Shown here one piece after another: positions 1 through 8,808 of a stretch of 64,000 nt of DNA. The DNA is from Harmothoe impar (lineage: Eukaryota; Annelida; Polychaeta; Phyllodocida; Polynoidae): contig OX381710.1 in the NCBI GenBank assembly GCA_947462335.1, positions 27,497,772 through 27,561,771 of the forward strand, written 5' to 3'. The position numbers and the translations under genes were made by a program. How positions within the stretch are numbered: position 1 is the stretch's first letter; every line of letters begins with the position of its first letter. The notes below the pieces were generated by a model that was not told the DNA's origin, did not search any database, and was given only the letters and a program-made list of their open reading frames with translations.

Positions 1-2
1 CC

Positions 3-3000
3 AAGAGGAAGGGGGACGTGCAGCGGCACCTCCAGCGCCACCACGGGGATCGGGGCGTCGCCCACCCCTGGTTTGCCAGCAGTAGAGAGTTCCCCGAGGC
101 ACACCCCATAGTTCCCACAGTACACGCGGCGCCGCCGCCGAGTTGTGGTGGGGGCGCACAGCAGGGACCTCAGGTGCCACCGCCGATTCCACCGCCGGTG
201 GCTCCCGCCCAGCAGCAACCTCCGATGCCACCGCCAGCGGTTCCAGGCCAGCAGCCCCTCCCGTTGCAACAACCACCGGTGGTAGCACGACCGCAGCTCC
301 CCCGGTTGCCGCCACCAGCAGCTGCGTCCCGGTCGGAGGCACCGGCTGCGGGTCACGGGACCCCGGGGACAAGGAGGACGAGGGCTTCCCTTGCCCACTG
401 TAGTGGCGCTACCCCACCACCCCGAGCCAGCACGTCGGCAGCCGGAGTACCCCCCAGGGCCGCGGCCCCTGGGCCACAGGTGGAGAGCCGTCGCCGCCCC
501 ACGAGCCCGCGGAGACGGTCGCCGCGGATCTCGTACCTCGACTGCAGCCCCTCCCTGCCTCCTCCGTCCAAGCTGAGGCGCCTCAGCACCAAGGCCGAAT
601 TGAAGACGCCGCCGGCAGGTCGCTCCATCCTGCGGACCCCGGGCTCCCTGGGAGAGTCCCCGGGCATATCCCTCGGTACCCCGGGTGGCAGCGGCAGCGA
701 GGATGGGGCCTCCCCGATGCAGCGAGAGGCCGCCTCTGCTGCAGAGAACCTCATGGCTATGAGGACACCAGACCTCCCCCGGAGGGAGAGGCCGGGCCGA
801 TCCGACGACCCGGTGAAGTACGCACGGGTCGACCTGGACAGCTCGGACCCCGACTCCCCCCCTCCCCACGAGGAGGATTCCCCCTCTGGACAGCTCGCCA
901 TCAAGGAGGAGCGTCCGGCACCGGATGCACCACCACAGGTTGCGGTACGCCCCCATCCTCCGCAGGTGGCAGCGCCCCAGGACGTGACAGGGGTGGATTC
1001 GTCAGTGCTGCACCAGCTGCACTCCCAGATGGCCGGGCAGCCAGCCATCTACAGGGAGGGGGCGACCATCAGCCCCACGTTGGCGGGTCTGCTCTTCCGG
1101 TACGATCCCACCAATAACGTGTACGTGCAGCTGCCCCAGACCACCTTACGGACCCCCTCTCCTGGGAGGGAGGGCTGCTCGGTGACGGTCCGGGTGGGGG
1201 GAGATGGCGCCGTTGTCGGGGGACCCTCTACCGGGGTGGCGCCCCACACGGCCTGCAGTACCGCCACCAGCTCGGAGGACACGGAGCGGCAGCAGGAGGC
1301 CGGGGAGGTTGGGGGACTCCATGCCGGAGTAGCGCCCCACACCCTGTCCGCACCTGCCTCGTCGGTTCCCAGCCCCCGCAGCACGGAGGCCACAACCACT
1401 CCCGTTCCCCTCGGCGCAGACGGCTCGCCCTCGTCTTTGGCCGAGCTACCGGATGCCACAGTGGCGTCCCACACCGCTGGCGTACCGGAGGTCGCCATCG
1501 CCACAGCCACTCCCGTCCCCCTCGGCGCAGACGGCTCGCCCTCGTCTTTGGCCGAGCGACCGGATGCCACAGTGGCGTCCCACACCGCTGGCGTACCGGA
1601 GGTCGCCATCGCCACAGCGGCCACAACCACTCCCGTCCTCCTCGGCGCAGACGGCTCGCCCTCGTCTTTGGCCGAGCTACCGGATGCCACAGTAGCGTCC
1701 CACACCGCTGGCGCACCGGAGGTCGCCATCGCCACAGCCACTCCCGTCCCCCTCGGCGCAGACGGCTCGCCCTCGTCTTTGGCCGAGCGACCGGATACCA
1801 CAGTGGCGTCCCACACCGCTGGCGTACCGGAGGTCGCCATCGCCACAGCCACTCCCGTCCCCCTCGGCGCAGACGGCTCGCCCTCGTCTTTGGCCGAGCG
1901 ACCGGATACCACAGTGGCGTCCCACACCGCTGGCGTACCGGAGGTCGCCATCGCCACAGCCACTCCCGTCCCCCTCGGCGCAGACGGCTCGCCCTCGTCT
2001 TTGGCCGAGCGACCGGATGCCACAGTGGCGTCCCACAACACTGGCGCACCAGAGGTCGCCACCATGCCTTCCCCCCTCGGTGCAGACGGCTCGTCCCCGG
2101 CGTTGGCCGAGCAGGGCAAGACCGCGCTCATGGAGGTGACTCTCACCGCTCCCGGGCCCCCTGGTGCAGGCGACTCATCACCACAGGCTGACCAGGCTGA
2201 AGCCGGTTCAGGCTCAGGAGACGCCGGGGAGGTGTTACTCCCGACGACTGCACCCGCCGCAGCAGTGAGTCCGGTGCGCACGCCAGTGCCCATCCACACT
2301 GCCACCAGTACCCCCGAGTCGGACACCCCGGACTCGCGGCAGCAGCCCCTGTCGGACACGCCAGTGCCCATTAACACTGCCACCAGCACCCCACACCCCT
2401 CACCACACAGCACCCCTCAGTCGGACACCCCGGACTCGCGGCAGCAGCCCCTGTCGGACACTAGACAGGTGGTCCTGGCTACGGCTACGGGGGGGGGAGG
2501 GTCCACTACACACGCCACGGGAGAGGCGCAGGACTCTCGCCAGGCGGTTCTGCAGCCCCAGGCCGGTACCTCGCGCCGGGAGGATGCGCCCCGGGCCACC
2601 GAGCAGGACACCTTCACACTCCACCCTAAGGTGATGCAGCTACTCAACCGGATGTGGGACCGGTGCTCCCCTGTGACCTTTTTGGCGGGATGCACCGAGT
2701 CCGAGACGTGGGACCGCACCATGACGGTGCGGCTTCCCCCGCGGCAGCCCACCGTTGCAGTTCGCTTCCAGCCTTACAGGCCCGACTTGCCGCCGGAGGT
2801 GACCCCCATTACGCGGGCGACGGTGGAGGAGGATGAACGCGCAGCACTGGATGCGCTGGCCGGGGGTGAGGCCGGCCCCTCGGAATCTCTTAGCGACTCG
2901 GAGATGGAGTCCCTCCCGCCGGACTGGAGGAGCCCGCGGGCGCCACCACCCCGCCTCCCACCCAGCGACCAGCCTTCAGCCAGCTCGCCCCAGTTCCATG

Positions 3001-3500
3001 CCGCAGCCACAGGCGACCGAGCGCCCGGACGCTGGGGTCGGCTGCAGACTGAGGCCAAGTACCGGGAGAGAGGGAGAAGGGACCCCCAGGCCTCACGAGC
3101 CGCTACCCCGCCCCCCAGGTCGCCTCGCCGGGGTCCGTCACCCCGTGGTTCGGGGAGGACCACCCCGGTCGGGAGCCCGCCCCCCTTCGGCACCGGTCTG
3201 CCAACCTCACCGAACGCCCCAGGGGTGTGGATGCCCTGGCTGACGGTCACAGGGCGTGACCCCGACCGTCTGGAGAGGTGGGCCGCCTTCGTCCTGCCCC
3301 CCCTCCACATGGGAGGCGACTACGAGTCGGTGGGAGGGGACATGTCTAGCCGCGTGAGGGTGGTCGGGCCGGGCGTGTTCGATGTCATCGCCTCGGTGGT
3401 AACGCGGTACCGGCGCCGCCGCCGCCAGCAGCAACGAGAGCAGCAGCAGCGGGACCAGCGGAGACAGCAGGACCAGGTGGGTCATCACCCCTTACATTAA
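3..3500 (+). CDS. Retroelement-associated ORF: C2H2 finger tail plus long Pro/Ser/Thr-rich repeat region (5' partial)
   Basis: The frame is open from the first bases, so the true start is upstream; the GTG at 18 is not a credible start. The first residues, KRKGDVQRHLQRHH, fit the second half of a C2H2 zinc finger (x5-V-x2-H-x3-H), so at least one finger precedes the window. Next comes a Pro-rich stretch (to about residue 100), an Arg/Ser/Pro-rich basic stretch (about 120-180), an acidic patch with an IKEE sumoylation-like motif near residue 300, and seven 37-residue repeats (about residues 460-700). A second small repeat based on PVPI(H/N)TATSTP and DTPDSRQQPLSDT lies near 760-820. The final 90 residues change character (Trp/Val-rich, then Arg/Gln-rich), ending GHHPLH. 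About 1165 residues are visible. I recognise no catalytic domain or family. A DNA- or RNA-binding role is inferred from the finger and basic tail only. GC-rich third positions differ from the flanking host DNA. Long open frames on the opposite strand are repeat shadows. Confidence 0.7.
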   Translation, partial: KRKGDVQRHLQRHHGDRGVAHPWFASSREFPEAHPIVPTVHAAPPPSCGGGAQQGPQVPPPIPPPVAPAQQQPPMPPPAVPGQQPLPLQQPPVVARPQLPRLPPPAAASRSEAPAAGHGTPGTRRTRASLAHCSGATPPPRASTSAAGVPPRAAAPGPQVESRRRPTSPRRRSPRISYLDCSPSLPPPSKLRRLSTKAELKTPPAGRSILRTPGSLGESPGISLGTPGGSGSEDGASPMQREAASAAENLMAMRTPDLPRRERPGRSDDPVKYARVDLDSSDPDSPPPHEEDSPSGQLAIKEERPAPDAPPQVAVRPHPPQVAAPQDVTGVDSSVLHQLHSQMAGQPAIYREGATISPTLAGLLFRYDPTNNVYVQLPQTTLRTPSPGREGCSVTVRVGGDGAVVGGPSTGVAPHTACSTATSSEDTERQQEAGEVGGLHAGVAPHTLSAPASSVPSPRSTEATTTPVPLGADGSPSSLAELPDATVASHTAGVPEVAIATATPVPLGADGSPSSLAERPDATVASHTAGVPEVAIATAATTTPVLLGADGSPSSLAELPDATVASHTAGAPEVAIATATPVPLGADGSPSSLAERPDTTVASHTAGVPEVAIATATPVPLGADGSPSSLAERPDTTVASHTAGVPEVAIATATPVPLGADGSPSSLAERPDATVASHNTGAPEVATMPSPLGADGSSPALAEQGKTALMEVTLTAPGPPGAGDSSPQADQAEAGSGSGDAGEVLLPTTAPAAAVSPVRTPVPIHTATSTPESDTPDSRQQPLSDTPVPINTATSTPHPSPHSTPQSDTPDSRQQPLSDTRQVVLATATGGGGSTTHATGEAQDSRQAVLQPQAGTSRREDAPRATEQDTFTLHPKVMQLLNRMWDRCSPVTFLAGCTESETWDRTMTVRLPPRQPTVAVRFQPYRPDLPPEVTPITRATVEEDERAALDALAGGEAGPSESLSDSEMESLPPDWRSPRAPPPRLPPSDQPSASSPQFHAAATGDRAPGRWGRLQTEAKYRERGRRDPQASRAATPPPRSPRRGPSPRGSGRTTPVGSPPPFGTGLPTSPNAPGVWMPWLTVTGRDPDRLERWAAFVLPPLHMGGDYESVGGDMSSRVRVVGPGVFDVIASVVTRYRRRRRQQQREQQQRDQRRQQDQVGHHPLH
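1385..2110 (+). repeat. 111-bp coding tandem repeat (about seven copies) inside the retroelement ORF
   Basis: The word TCGGCGCAGA recurs at 1411, 1522, 1642, 1753, 1864 and 1975, with a diverged form (TCGGTGCAGA) at 2077. The period is 111 bp (37 codons) except one 120-bp step, which carries a 9-bp insertion, and the shorter last step of 102 bp. The encoded unit contains PLGADGSPSSLAE and VASHTAGVPEVAIA. Copies differ by only a few substitutions, so the array is young or homogenised. Because 111 is divisible by 3, the frame survives copy-number change. Confidence 0.95.
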
Positions 3501-4365
3501 GGGAAACTACTGGGGTAGGCAGAAGGGACGGGAGTAGCAGCATCAGGGAACGCTCATGTGGCGCGGGACGCCGGCCAGCCAGTAGAGGCATGGCCTAGGA
3601 CGTAAGGGGAAGCTGATACGAGGGAAGGGGTTAAGTGCGCGGCGGATGGAAGTAGTGACGGGGACTGAAAAGTTGATGTTGTCTGTTCCAGTGAGCGTCA
3701 CCCAGGCGAGAGACGGGCTCCGGCGGGAGAAGGCCTGGTCCAGGCCGCCGGGTTAGGCACCCGACCATCGCACCAGCTCATCACCATTTCACCATCTTCA
3801 TTCCGTCACCCTGCGGAGGGCCGGCAGGAAGGGCCGCGTTCTTGGCCTGGAATGCCGGTCGGGCGTCCGCCATGATCAAACACCACCATCCCAGTTCCAA
3901 GTTCGAAGTGTTCAAGTTAGCAGGGGGCACCCTCGAAATTATGCGTTATGTATGCCTTAAGCGTTGTTAGTCATTCAGCTGGTTGCCCACTGGGCGCGAA
4001 GACACTAGCTTGTTCTAATTATCTAGTTCTACCTCGTATTAAGTCATGCCTTAAGCCTAAAAATTATAACTCACCACTGGCCGCCCCTGGGGCGCGAAGA
4101 AGGCTGGTGTTTCTACCTCATACTAAGTCATGCCTTAAGCATAATTAACTCACCACTGGCCGCCCCTGGGGCGCGAAGAAGGCTGGTGTTTCAATGGTTA
4201 TGTAGAAGTAAAATATTTTATCTAAGTCAAGCAAATCTGATGACCTCGTACTCATGACGCAGTTTTTAGTAAGGATGGGCCTAGCCCCATATTAAGATAT
4301 GACATCCTGTATAAACCTTTTAGCCCTCCTATTTTGTGTGGGAGAGGGCCCCACGTGTTTAGTTA
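3501..4365 (+). other. Non-coding 3' internal region of the retroelement
   Basis: This lies between the ORF stop and the polypurine tract. The first 400 bp remain GC-rich (ending near 3910) and then turn AT-rich. No credible ORF is seen. It contains the short tandem repeat described separately at 4028-4191, preceded by a more diverged relative around 3965-4020 (CACTGGGCGCGAAGA in place of GGGGCGCGAAGAAGG). It is likely the 3' untranslated or regulatory part of the element. Confidence 0.5.
4028..4191 (+). repeat. Two-copy 84-bp tandem repeat upstream of the 3' LTR
   Basis: Units start at 4028 and 4112 with TCTACCTC; both contain AAGTCATGCCTTAAGC and end with GGGGCGCGAAGAAGGCTGGT plus GTTTC. 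A third, degenerate copy can be traced from about 3965. Short direct repeats before the polypurine tract occur in some LTR elements; the function here is unknown. Confidence 0.85.
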
Positions 4366-4377
4366 GTGAGGGGAAGG
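4366..4377 (+). other. Polypurine tract preceding the 3' LTR
   Basis: The sequence GTGAGGGGAAGG abuts the TGTA start of the LTR. In LTR retroelements this purine run primes plus-strand DNA synthesis and lies directly 5' of the 3' LTR. The position is what identifies the LTR start. Confidence 0.6.
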
Positions 4378-4389
4378 TGTAGCGGGAGC

Positions 4390-4465
4390 GGCGGATCGGG
4401 TGGCGGATCCCGCGTCGTCTGGCGGATCTGGCGGATCTGGCGGATCTGGCGGATCCGGCGGATTC
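4390..4465 (+). repeat. 9-bp GGCGGATCT array in the LTR U3
   Basis: Five consecutive 9-bp GGCGGATC(T/C)-like units occupy 4421-4465, with two spaced GCGGATC copies just upstream and one more downstream of the TATA box (GGCGGATCA at 4517). Repeated short units upstream of an LTR TATA box are typical of enhancer arrays; a host factor binding GCGGATC is inferred only. Confidence 0.8.
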
Positions 4466-4492
4466 CGCTAGACGGCGCGGCGGTCGCCACCC

Positions 4493-4500
4493 TATATAAT
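4493..4500 (+). promoter_or_regulatory. TATA box of the LTR promoter
   Basis: TATATAAT lies just downstream of the 9-bp array. A start about 30 bp downstream would fall at the CACTCTCTCTCC stretch near 4525-4535. This places U3 at about 4378-4525. Confidence 0.5.
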
Positions 4501-4693
4501 GATCCGCAGCGGGGCTGGCGGATCACTCTCTCTCCTGCAGCTGAAGTGCGCGGACGTCGGCTCTCGCTCCTGTTACACCAAATTGATGTGCTCTGTGTAT
4601 CTTGTGAAGCTATAATATAACTTTCCCTGAACCTTAATTGAAGCTGTGTTGTGTTCTATTTCCTAGCGAAGTGTTTGCCCTAGTCCTTTTACA

Positions 4694-6194
4694 ATATGGT
4701 ACAAGTAAGTCGTTGTATAAGTGTTGTAAACCAGGGATATGGTAATTATCCAAGGCGCCAGCCGAGGATAATTAATATTGTCCAAGGCTTATATCACTTA
4801 TGCAGCTACTCACCCATATTATATCCGACTTACACTAGCAGTAGGAGAGGCTGTTCATTGGACCGCAGCTACATACTGCAATCATGTATTTTGTTCTCTC
4901 AGCCAACTGCACGTATAGATCTATATACTAATGCTGGGATATGCACCACATACTTCTTATACATCAATTCTTTTTTTTTTCAATTTAATCGTTTAATATA
5001 CTGAACAGAACTTTCTACAAACAAATGCAGATATCACATGCATGTGAGGTATCAAGGTGATAGTGTGGACTTTTACAAACTAACTTTTACTCTCGTTGTA
5101 AAAAAGCTAAATATGTATGAGCTATAAGTATATAACTTTATCCATAGTGAATCATGTTGCAAAATACACCTCAACTCCTGAGGGAAGATTGCACTTTTTC
5201 TGAAGATGGGTTTTCTTTTCTGTTTATTGTCTGTCGAGCACATGACTTTGTTTTAGATTGCAGTCAGAACCTATTACTAGTATGACCCTTCACATTTGCC
5301 CATACTGCACGACAGGATGAGAGTCCAGTCCTATCTTATATTAATGTCAAGGTGCAACAAAAACAAAATGTCTTGTTGTTAACGTTGGCTCAAGGACATA
5401 TATCCCGTTGTTGTATAGATGTATTATGATATTCAAATACAAACTGAATGCGAATGGTTGCCATAGTCACACGAGCTGCTTATGTAACCTGTATCGTATC
5501 CGTGGATTCAATGTATATAACCTTGAAATTCATAAGAGCAAAATGTGATGTAACCAGCTGGTAACCTGTGCGATAAAAAGGAAAAGAAAAGCAATTGACA
5601 ATAAGTTCTATGATATTTCTCTCCGGCAATACCACCCCCCCCCCCTGAAATCAGATCATGTTCAAGTCATATTGGGCACATCATACACCACACATCATAT
5701 TTACATATCATGCAATCTCAATACCGGGCCGACCTATATATATAAACAATGAGAGTTATTACAAGGAGGAGACCTTGAGTGGGGGGGGGGGGGGGGGGGA
5801 GTCCATTGTCGCTTAATTATGAGAAAGGCTATGTCCTATGCCAAATTTAAGAAATGCCAATGTCCCATGTCACTAAGCCCAAAAATGTCCCCATGTAGAT
5901 GCTAGGCGTCTGGAGCCAGAGTAAACCTTCAACAGGAGTGTGGCTGATTCACAGCTCTAAATAAGGCACATGTTGTGAATGCGACGGAGAATTGTCAAAG
6001 TGAAGGTGGCAGGGATTCAGCAAACACGATGGTTACAGAAACAGAGATGGAAGGGATTGGACAGCAACAGACACAGCAGACGACAGCCGGGGACACGTGA
6101 GACAGATGATAAAGCGCGGGAAACTCGACATAAATCCCGGCCTGTGATCTGGAGGTCGGTGCACGTAACCATACCTATCAATCCACTCCACTGG
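4694..6194. other. Gene-free AT-rich interval with homopolymer runs
   Basis: No ORF, splice-bounded exon or RNA gene is supported. It contains a 12-base C run at 5634-5645 and a 19-base G run at 5781-5799. Confidence 0.6.
5634..5799. repeat. Poly-C and poly-G runs facing each other
   Basis: A C12 run (5634-5645) and a G19 run (5781-5799) lie about 135 bp apart on the same strand. They could pair as a GC hairpin stem or form G-quadruplex-like structures. Both are length-unstable simple repeats. Confidence 0.9.
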
Positions 6195-6370
6195 GAGGCG
6201 GGCTGGGTGAAGTGCCGGCCCACTGATCATGACATCTGGGGTTCGATTTCCGGGTGGGCAGGGTCAACTGCAGGGGACATGACTAGAGTGGATCAATGCC
6301 CCTGACTAAAGGGTTTTGTCCGGCTTGCTGCCCCATGGCGCCTACCTCCATGCAGTCCTAGGGAGTAATT
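6195..6370 (+). mobile_element. Possible tRNA-derived SINE
   Basis: A box-B-like sequence, GGTTCGATTTC, lies at 6240-6250, and a box-A-like TGGGTGAAGTGCC at 6204-6216 about 36 bp upstream. These match the internal RNA polymerase III promoter of tRNA genes and tRNA-derived SINEs. The cloverleaf is not complete (no matching acceptor stem found), so this is not a functional tRNA. The following 120 bp would be the tRNA-unrelated body. Ends are approximate. Confidence 0.4.
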
Positions 6371-7200
6371 TAACTTGTACCTCCACTCTCTGTTGTCTGG
6401 TTGCATAAAATACAGTATATAATCGGCTATGTTTAACTATTCACTGTTCATAGGAAATCAAATATCCTGTAGCATTTTTGAGGGTTTCAAATTGCTTAAC
6501 TGCAATACGTAATTCTTGTTTGGCAAATGTGGTTCATAATTTGGGAGACAATTCGAGAGACAACACAACAATTTATAGAAAATAGAATCGTGTTGTATCT
6601 AGCGAGGAATTAGCGTCTAAATATAGTAGTCCTGATAGCATCAGTAAATCATAAAGGCCTCCAGGAAACAATGATAATTCCTGTGTATACATTTTGTACT
6701 CTGCCTTCATACATGCTTCTCCCGACACACATAGTGCTGTTTTCCATATTCGACCTTTGTATACATGGGCTGTAGGTTAAGCCAGAGCTTCATTGGGTAG
6801 GCAGTACACGCTGCTGTGTATGTATACCATACGGGTGTGAGAGTTATGTCTAGTGCCAAACAAAGGGGAATGTAGGTGGTATAGAGTCTACGTACCATAC
6901 AGAACAATGGATGGAATATACGGCTCGGATGTAAAGTGGGAGATGGTACTGTGTCCTTTGTTGTATGGGAAATAGTATAAGTGGCCGTAATATGAATTAC
7001 TCTCATTATCCATTGGGCTATGGGACAATGCCATGGGTCCCATCACTGGGTTTAAGGCGACACCAGTGCGGCATAATGTTATTAGTTATAATCCTCATTC
7101 CCATTTCTTCACACTCCCTACTAATTTCTTTACTTCCCACCCCCCCCTGCCCTTTGAAACCCCCTCCTTCACCCTTTGTATTCTCTCCCCTTCTCTCCCT
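6371..7200. other. Gene-free interval
   Basis: This is AT-rich sequence with no supported gene; the short open frames are not bounded by splice signals. The last 120 bp become pyrimidine-rich. Confidence 0.5.
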
Positions 7201-8240
7201 CCCACTCACTATGTATGGGTGGTGAGCAGTGGTGGGCCCTTGCTGAGCAGCTCCGGTGCAGGAGAGAGCTGCTCTCTGTGCCCGCTGGCTGGAGCAGGCC
7301 GCTGCTCACTGCTGTTGGCACCCTAAGTCGGCTGCCCGCCCGCTCTGCATCTCCACTCCTATCTCCACACTACCACACCGCCCCACCCCGCTCCACATTG
7401 TGAGCTGCTCGGCGAGCAGTACGTACGTACGCCATTGACAATTCATCCATCCGGCGGACGGCGGCGGCTGGCGGTGGGACGGGCACGGAGAGAGGAGCAG
7501 GAGGAGCAGAACCTTCATGTGACCATCCACCCATACGTGTATCACGCACACACACGCACACTGGAGGAGCACAGACCCTGGAGAAGGAGCAGGAGGAGCA
7601 TTACGTAGGCAACGTGTTGATCCTGGTGGCAGCCTGGGCAACCCCCTCAGCTAAGGTGATTAGGGGGCATCCGAGTTGCTCGGGCCTACTGTGACCAAGG
7701 CTTGGGTTATACTACTACTACTGCTGCTGCTACCCCCTGAGCTGCTCTATAGAGCATAGGAACGCCACTGGGCCCGAGCAAGCTGCTCGGCCGGTTGACG
7801 GGGAGGCCTCCACGGTGGCAGTGGTGATGGTGACGTTAGAGGGTGCTGTGTGAGCTGAGGTGAACAGATCAAACGTACGTAGGTTTACATGGCCTGCAGC
7901 AGGTGCTAGCTCACACCCGGCCCCCTCCCACCACCGCCCCTGTCACACAGGCTCCTACAGGTAGGTGCGCCACCGTAGACAGTGACACATCGACGCGGCT
8001 CACACTGGAGGATCTAATAACCCCCTCCCTTACACATCCACACCTTGTGTGACCCCTATTATCCGCCCTCCACCAGCCATCCACCCCCTAGATCCCCTTC
8101 AAACCAACATACAGACCTACAAGGCCAAGGATCAATTCAGGATCACTTTACTCTAACGCAGCGCTTGAGGGTTTGACACTGCCATCGATAAAAAAAGAGA
8201 CATCACCCATCACTCTACCCTAAAGGAAGGAGTTACTCAG
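7201..8240 (+). promoter_or_regulatory. GC-rich block with GAGC(A/T)GCTC motifs, ending in strong splice donors
   Basis: The GC-rich block contains four exact GAGC(A/T)GCTC 9-mers (7245, 7266, 7402, 7739) and the variant GAGTTGCTC (7673). Two good donor-like sites occur, CAG|GTAGGT at 7960/7961 and CAG|GTAAGC at 8240/8241. No long coding frame is convincing. The block may be a promoter plus non-coding first exon of an unannotated transcript. This is inference from composition and splice consensus only. Confidence 0.25.
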
Positions 8241-8800
8241 GTAAGCCACAGTTCCTGTGGATGTAGTGCTTTTCATGTACCTTGTAGCCTTTGTAGTTTC
8301 CCTTAACGCTGGCGGGACCACAGGATAAATTTAGGTGTCCTGATGGACTGCAATCATATTGCGGTGAGCTGCTTGCTCAGGTTTCTTACATTCTCATTTC
8401 AGCATTTCTTATCTGTGAGCTGCTCATTTCGTGTAACGTGTGTTTTGCTCAGAGGCTGGCCACACAGGAGGAAAAGGAGGAACCACAGACGTGCAGAGTG
8501 CACGTCCAGAGGGGTTGTCAATAATAGAGTGAGTGAGGAGTGAAGAGGGTGGGGTGGAGGGAAGGAGAGGGGTGGTGGCCCGTGAAGGTGGGAGTTCTTT
8601 CGGTGTGGCCCATATGGAATGCATGTGGCTGGAGGGAGGCTCCGCCGTACAGCACTGTCAGTCCCTCCATGGCTGCTGCAGCCTGTCTGTCAGTTCTTTA
8701 GATATGCATGTTAACCAGGTGGTACATTACCCTGGAGGCGTCCTGATCACCGTGGAGGAATGCTGCATCAATTACCACCGGTGCGTGCACTGTCAAAGGC

Positions 8801-8808
8801 TATAAAAG
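8801..8808 (+). promoter_or_regulatory. TATA box
   Basis: TATAAAAG in the context GGCTATAAAAGGGAGG is a close match to the metazoan TATA consensus. A start would be expected near 8830. No downstream coding exon is identified, so function is unproven. Confidence 0.3.

Larger units (their letters stand above)
1..4693 (+). mobile_element. 3' part of an LTR retroelement (5' end outside window)
   Basis: Seen: a long GC-rich ORF (open at the left edge, stop at 3498-3500), then about 870 bp of non-coding sequence, then a purine tract at 4366-4377 immediately followed by a 316-bp segment that begins TGTAG and ends TTACA (4378-4693). That segment has its own TATA box. A polypurine tract followed by a TG...CA segment is the standard 3' architecture of LTR retrotransposons. 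Composition drops sharply to AT-rich DNA after 4693, which fits an insertion boundary. No reverse transcriptase, integrase or protease motif is visible here; if present they lie upstream of the window. The element could be autonomous, with this ORF in third (env-like) position, or a large non-autonomous derivative. The bases after the LTR (ATATG, 4694-4698) are a candidate target-site duplication that cannot be verified without the 5' end. Confidence 0.65.
4378..4693 (+). repeat. 3' long terminal repeat, 316 bp
   Basis: It begins TGTAGCGGG and ends CCTTTTACA, giving TGTA/TACA inverted termini. Contents in order: an array of GGCGGATC(T/C)-type units (4390-4465), a TATA box TATATAAT (4493-4500), a pyrimidine-rich start-site-like stretch near 4526-4535, and an AT-rich 3' half consistent with R-U5. 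No canonical AATAAA is present; ATAATATAA at 4612-4620 could be a weak poly(A) signal. The partner 5' LTR is outside the window, so identity between LTRs (age) cannot be judged. Confidence 0.65.

Noticed and set aside
1049..2413. 454-codon open frame on the minus strand
   Set aside because: It runs antisense through the 111-bp coding repeat of the retroelement ORF. The repeat period is a multiple of three, so one stop-free unit opens the opposite strand. No domain is visible.
6195..6265. Intact tRNA gene
   Set aside because: Box A and box B are present, but no acceptor or anticodon stems can be drawn; kept only as a possible SINE.
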